From positions 1-5,276 of the forward strand of contig JAGBGW010000094.1 in assembly GCA_017935825.1 (NCBI GenBank): a stretch of DNA of 5,276 bases. Reading direction: 5' to 3'. Positions 4,458 to 5,276 of this stretch are shown here, in pieces; the first letter of the stretch is position 1; each line of letters starts with the position of its first letter. The translations under genes were made by a program, and so were the position numbers. This DNA comes from Clostridia bacterium (GTDB lineage: Bacteria > Bacillota > Clostridia > Christensenellales > Maliibacteriaceae). The notes under the pieces were generated by a model. It saw only the letters and a program-made list of their open reading frames with translations, had not been told where the DNA came from and searched no databases.

Positions 4458-5102
4458 TTGAATCCAGAACAGGAAACATACAGCGTAGGAAATGCCGAAT
4501 TACTGAAGATGTTCAAGTGTAAAACTTTCGATTGTTCACTTGCACGACAGATAATCGAGAATATACCAAACCTCAACAAGCCTATTTTGAATTTGAATGG
4601 TCATTCTACTACTTACTTGTATGAGGCATCAGAAAACAACAATATCGAAGCTGTTCGATTGCTTTTGGAAAATGGTGCAGATCCAAATTTAGACTTCCCG
4701 AATTTAATTAATGGCTCTGCGCTTTATGATTTGCATTTCTTGTGGGAAGAAATGGAGGACGAAGTTCAGCAGAGACTAGAAATAGTCAGAATGTTCTTTG
4801 AATTTGGTGCCAACCCGAATTTACTATCCGAGGGAGAAACTCTGTACGATCATATTCTGTGGGAAGTATTCAATGATTCCATCACACCGCATGATTGGGA
4901 ATATCTCAAAAAGTTCTTTCTCATTTTGATTGCGTATGGTGGTGGTAATGAACCAAGCAATTACGACCTTCCTAATCTGACAGAGCCCATCGATAAAAAT
5001 CGCATCTCTGAGTATGATTTTAAATTATTCCTTTGCGAAGATGGTTACCATTTGGAAGGGCATATTATTGCGCCAGATGGAAAAGATATAGGAACTGTGT
5101 GA
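4458..5102 (+). CDS. Ankyrin-repeat protein, accessory
   Basis: The start is best placed at TTG 4458. GGAGGT (4445-4450) lies 7 bases before it, whereas the GTG at 4449 overlaps this site and cannot use it. The 214-aa product has one clear ankyrin repeat (about 48-78: YLYEASENNNIEAVRLLLEN then GADPNL), a second with a longer first helix (about 87-122, ending MFFEFGANPNL) and a degenerate third (about 127-165). The C-terminal 50 residues are not ankyrin-like. There is no signal peptide or transmembrane segment, so it is probably cytosolic and binds a protein. Composition is AT-richer than its neighbours: 4501-4560 is about 37% GC by hand count, against about 65% for 2461-2520 in the phosphomutase gene. 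This suggests separate origin. Small ankyrin proteins of this kind occur as immunity proteins in polymorphic-toxin loci, but no toxin is in the window, so that role is only a possibility. Confidence 0.85.
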   Translation: MNPEQETYSVGNAELLKMFKCKTFDCSLARQIIENIPNLNKPILNLNGHSTTYLYEASENNNIEAVRLLLENGADPNLDFPNLINGSALYDLHFLWEEMEDEVQQRLEIVRMFFEFGANPNLLSEGETLYDHILWEVFNDSITPHDWEYLKKFFLILIAYGGGNEPSNYDLPNLTEPIDKNRISEYDFKLFLCEDGYHLEGHIIAPDGKDIGTV

Positions 5103-5159
5103 TGATTTGATAAGATTTCATTTTGGCAGACATCCTATTATGTTTATCAACTGACACGA

Positions 5160-5190
5160 AGAACCCAAGTCACCCCAGCTTGGGTTTTTC
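5160..5190 (+). terminator. Terminator of the ankyrin gene
   Basis: ACCCAAG (5163-5169) pairs with CTTGGGT (5179-5185) around a 9-base loop, followed by T5 and CTT. It lies 60 bases after the stop. ACCCAAGTCACCC and TGGGTTTTT are identical to parts of the terminator at 4354, so the two are copies of one module. Confidence 0.9.
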
Positions 5191-5214
5191 TTATTGCGGA
5201 AATCTTTATCAATC

Positions 5215-5225
5215 TATGCTATAAT
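5215..5225 (+). promoter_or_regulatory. Extended -10 promoter of the next gene
   Basis: TATGCTATAAT, identical to 4419-4429, with TATAAT at 5220-5225 and a TG extension. A possible TTGCGG at 5194-5199 is 20 bases upstream, too far for a good -35 box. Confidence 0.72.
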
Positions 5226-5272
5226 CAACCCAACAAGATTGAACAGATACTTATTCAGGAAGGAATTACAAT

Positions 5273-5276
5273 ATGA
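5273..5276 (+). CDS. Start of the next gene, cut by the window end
   Basis: ATG at 5273-5275 is preceded by AGGAAGGA (5257-5264) with 8-base spacing and by the promoter at 5215-5225. Only the start codon and one further base are visible, so nothing can be said about the product. Its layout copies that of the ankyrin gene before it. Confidence 0.6.

Overview
The window looks like a chromosomal segment of a Gram-positive Clostridia-type bacterium, probably from the Oscillospiraceae/Ruminococcaceae neighbourhood. The reasons are consensus GGAGG ribosome binding sites, sigma-A style promoters, rho-independent terminators after nearly every unit, a LytR-CpsA-Psr (LCP) wall protein, a small MarR regulator, and tRNA genes that encode their own CCA ends. 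The genus is inference; no rRNA or marker gene is present.

Left part (1-3708), ordinary and GC-rich. The 3' part of an LCP gene (1-930, +) ends at a strong, probably bidirectional terminator (942-979). Facing it on the minus strand is a 269-aa protein with 26 cysteines that I cannot name (1021-1830). Upstream of that lies an ApgM-type phosphoglycerate mutase / proposed homoserine kinase gene (1920-3143, -), and then a MarR-family regulator gene (3265-3708, -) with its own terminator. Almost the whole gap between the phosphomutase and the Cys-rich gene (1835-1894) can fold into one long hairpin that buries the Cys-rich gene's Shine-Dalgarno sequence. The phosphomutase promoter carries a perfect 8+8 bp dyad over its -10 box, which looks like an operator.

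Middle (3896-4169): a strong promoter, tRNA-Tyr(GTA), tRNA-Leu(CAG) and a 15-bp terminator with a GAAA loop form a compact tRNA operon. The short 5' leader of the tRNA-Tyr precursor is perfectly complementary (9 bp) to the spacer after its CCA end.

Right part (4170-5276), AT-richer and accessory in character. Directly after the tRNA operon is an array of seven different short hairpins (about 4175-4341). They are joined by a fixed TGATAT/ATATCA spacer whose orientation flips in the middle, and an outer 12-bp inverted repeat encloses three of them. It encodes no protein that I can support, and it is the most unusual element here. Next comes a terminator with no gene in front of it, an extended -10 promoter, an ankyrin-repeat gene starting at TTG (4458-5102), and then a second, closely similar terminator and extended -10 promoter leading to a gene that starts at 5273 and runs out of the window. 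The repeated terminator-promoter junction suggests a series of independently transcribed single-gene cassettes, as in accessory or immunity-gene arrays. The function of the cassettes is not shown by this window.
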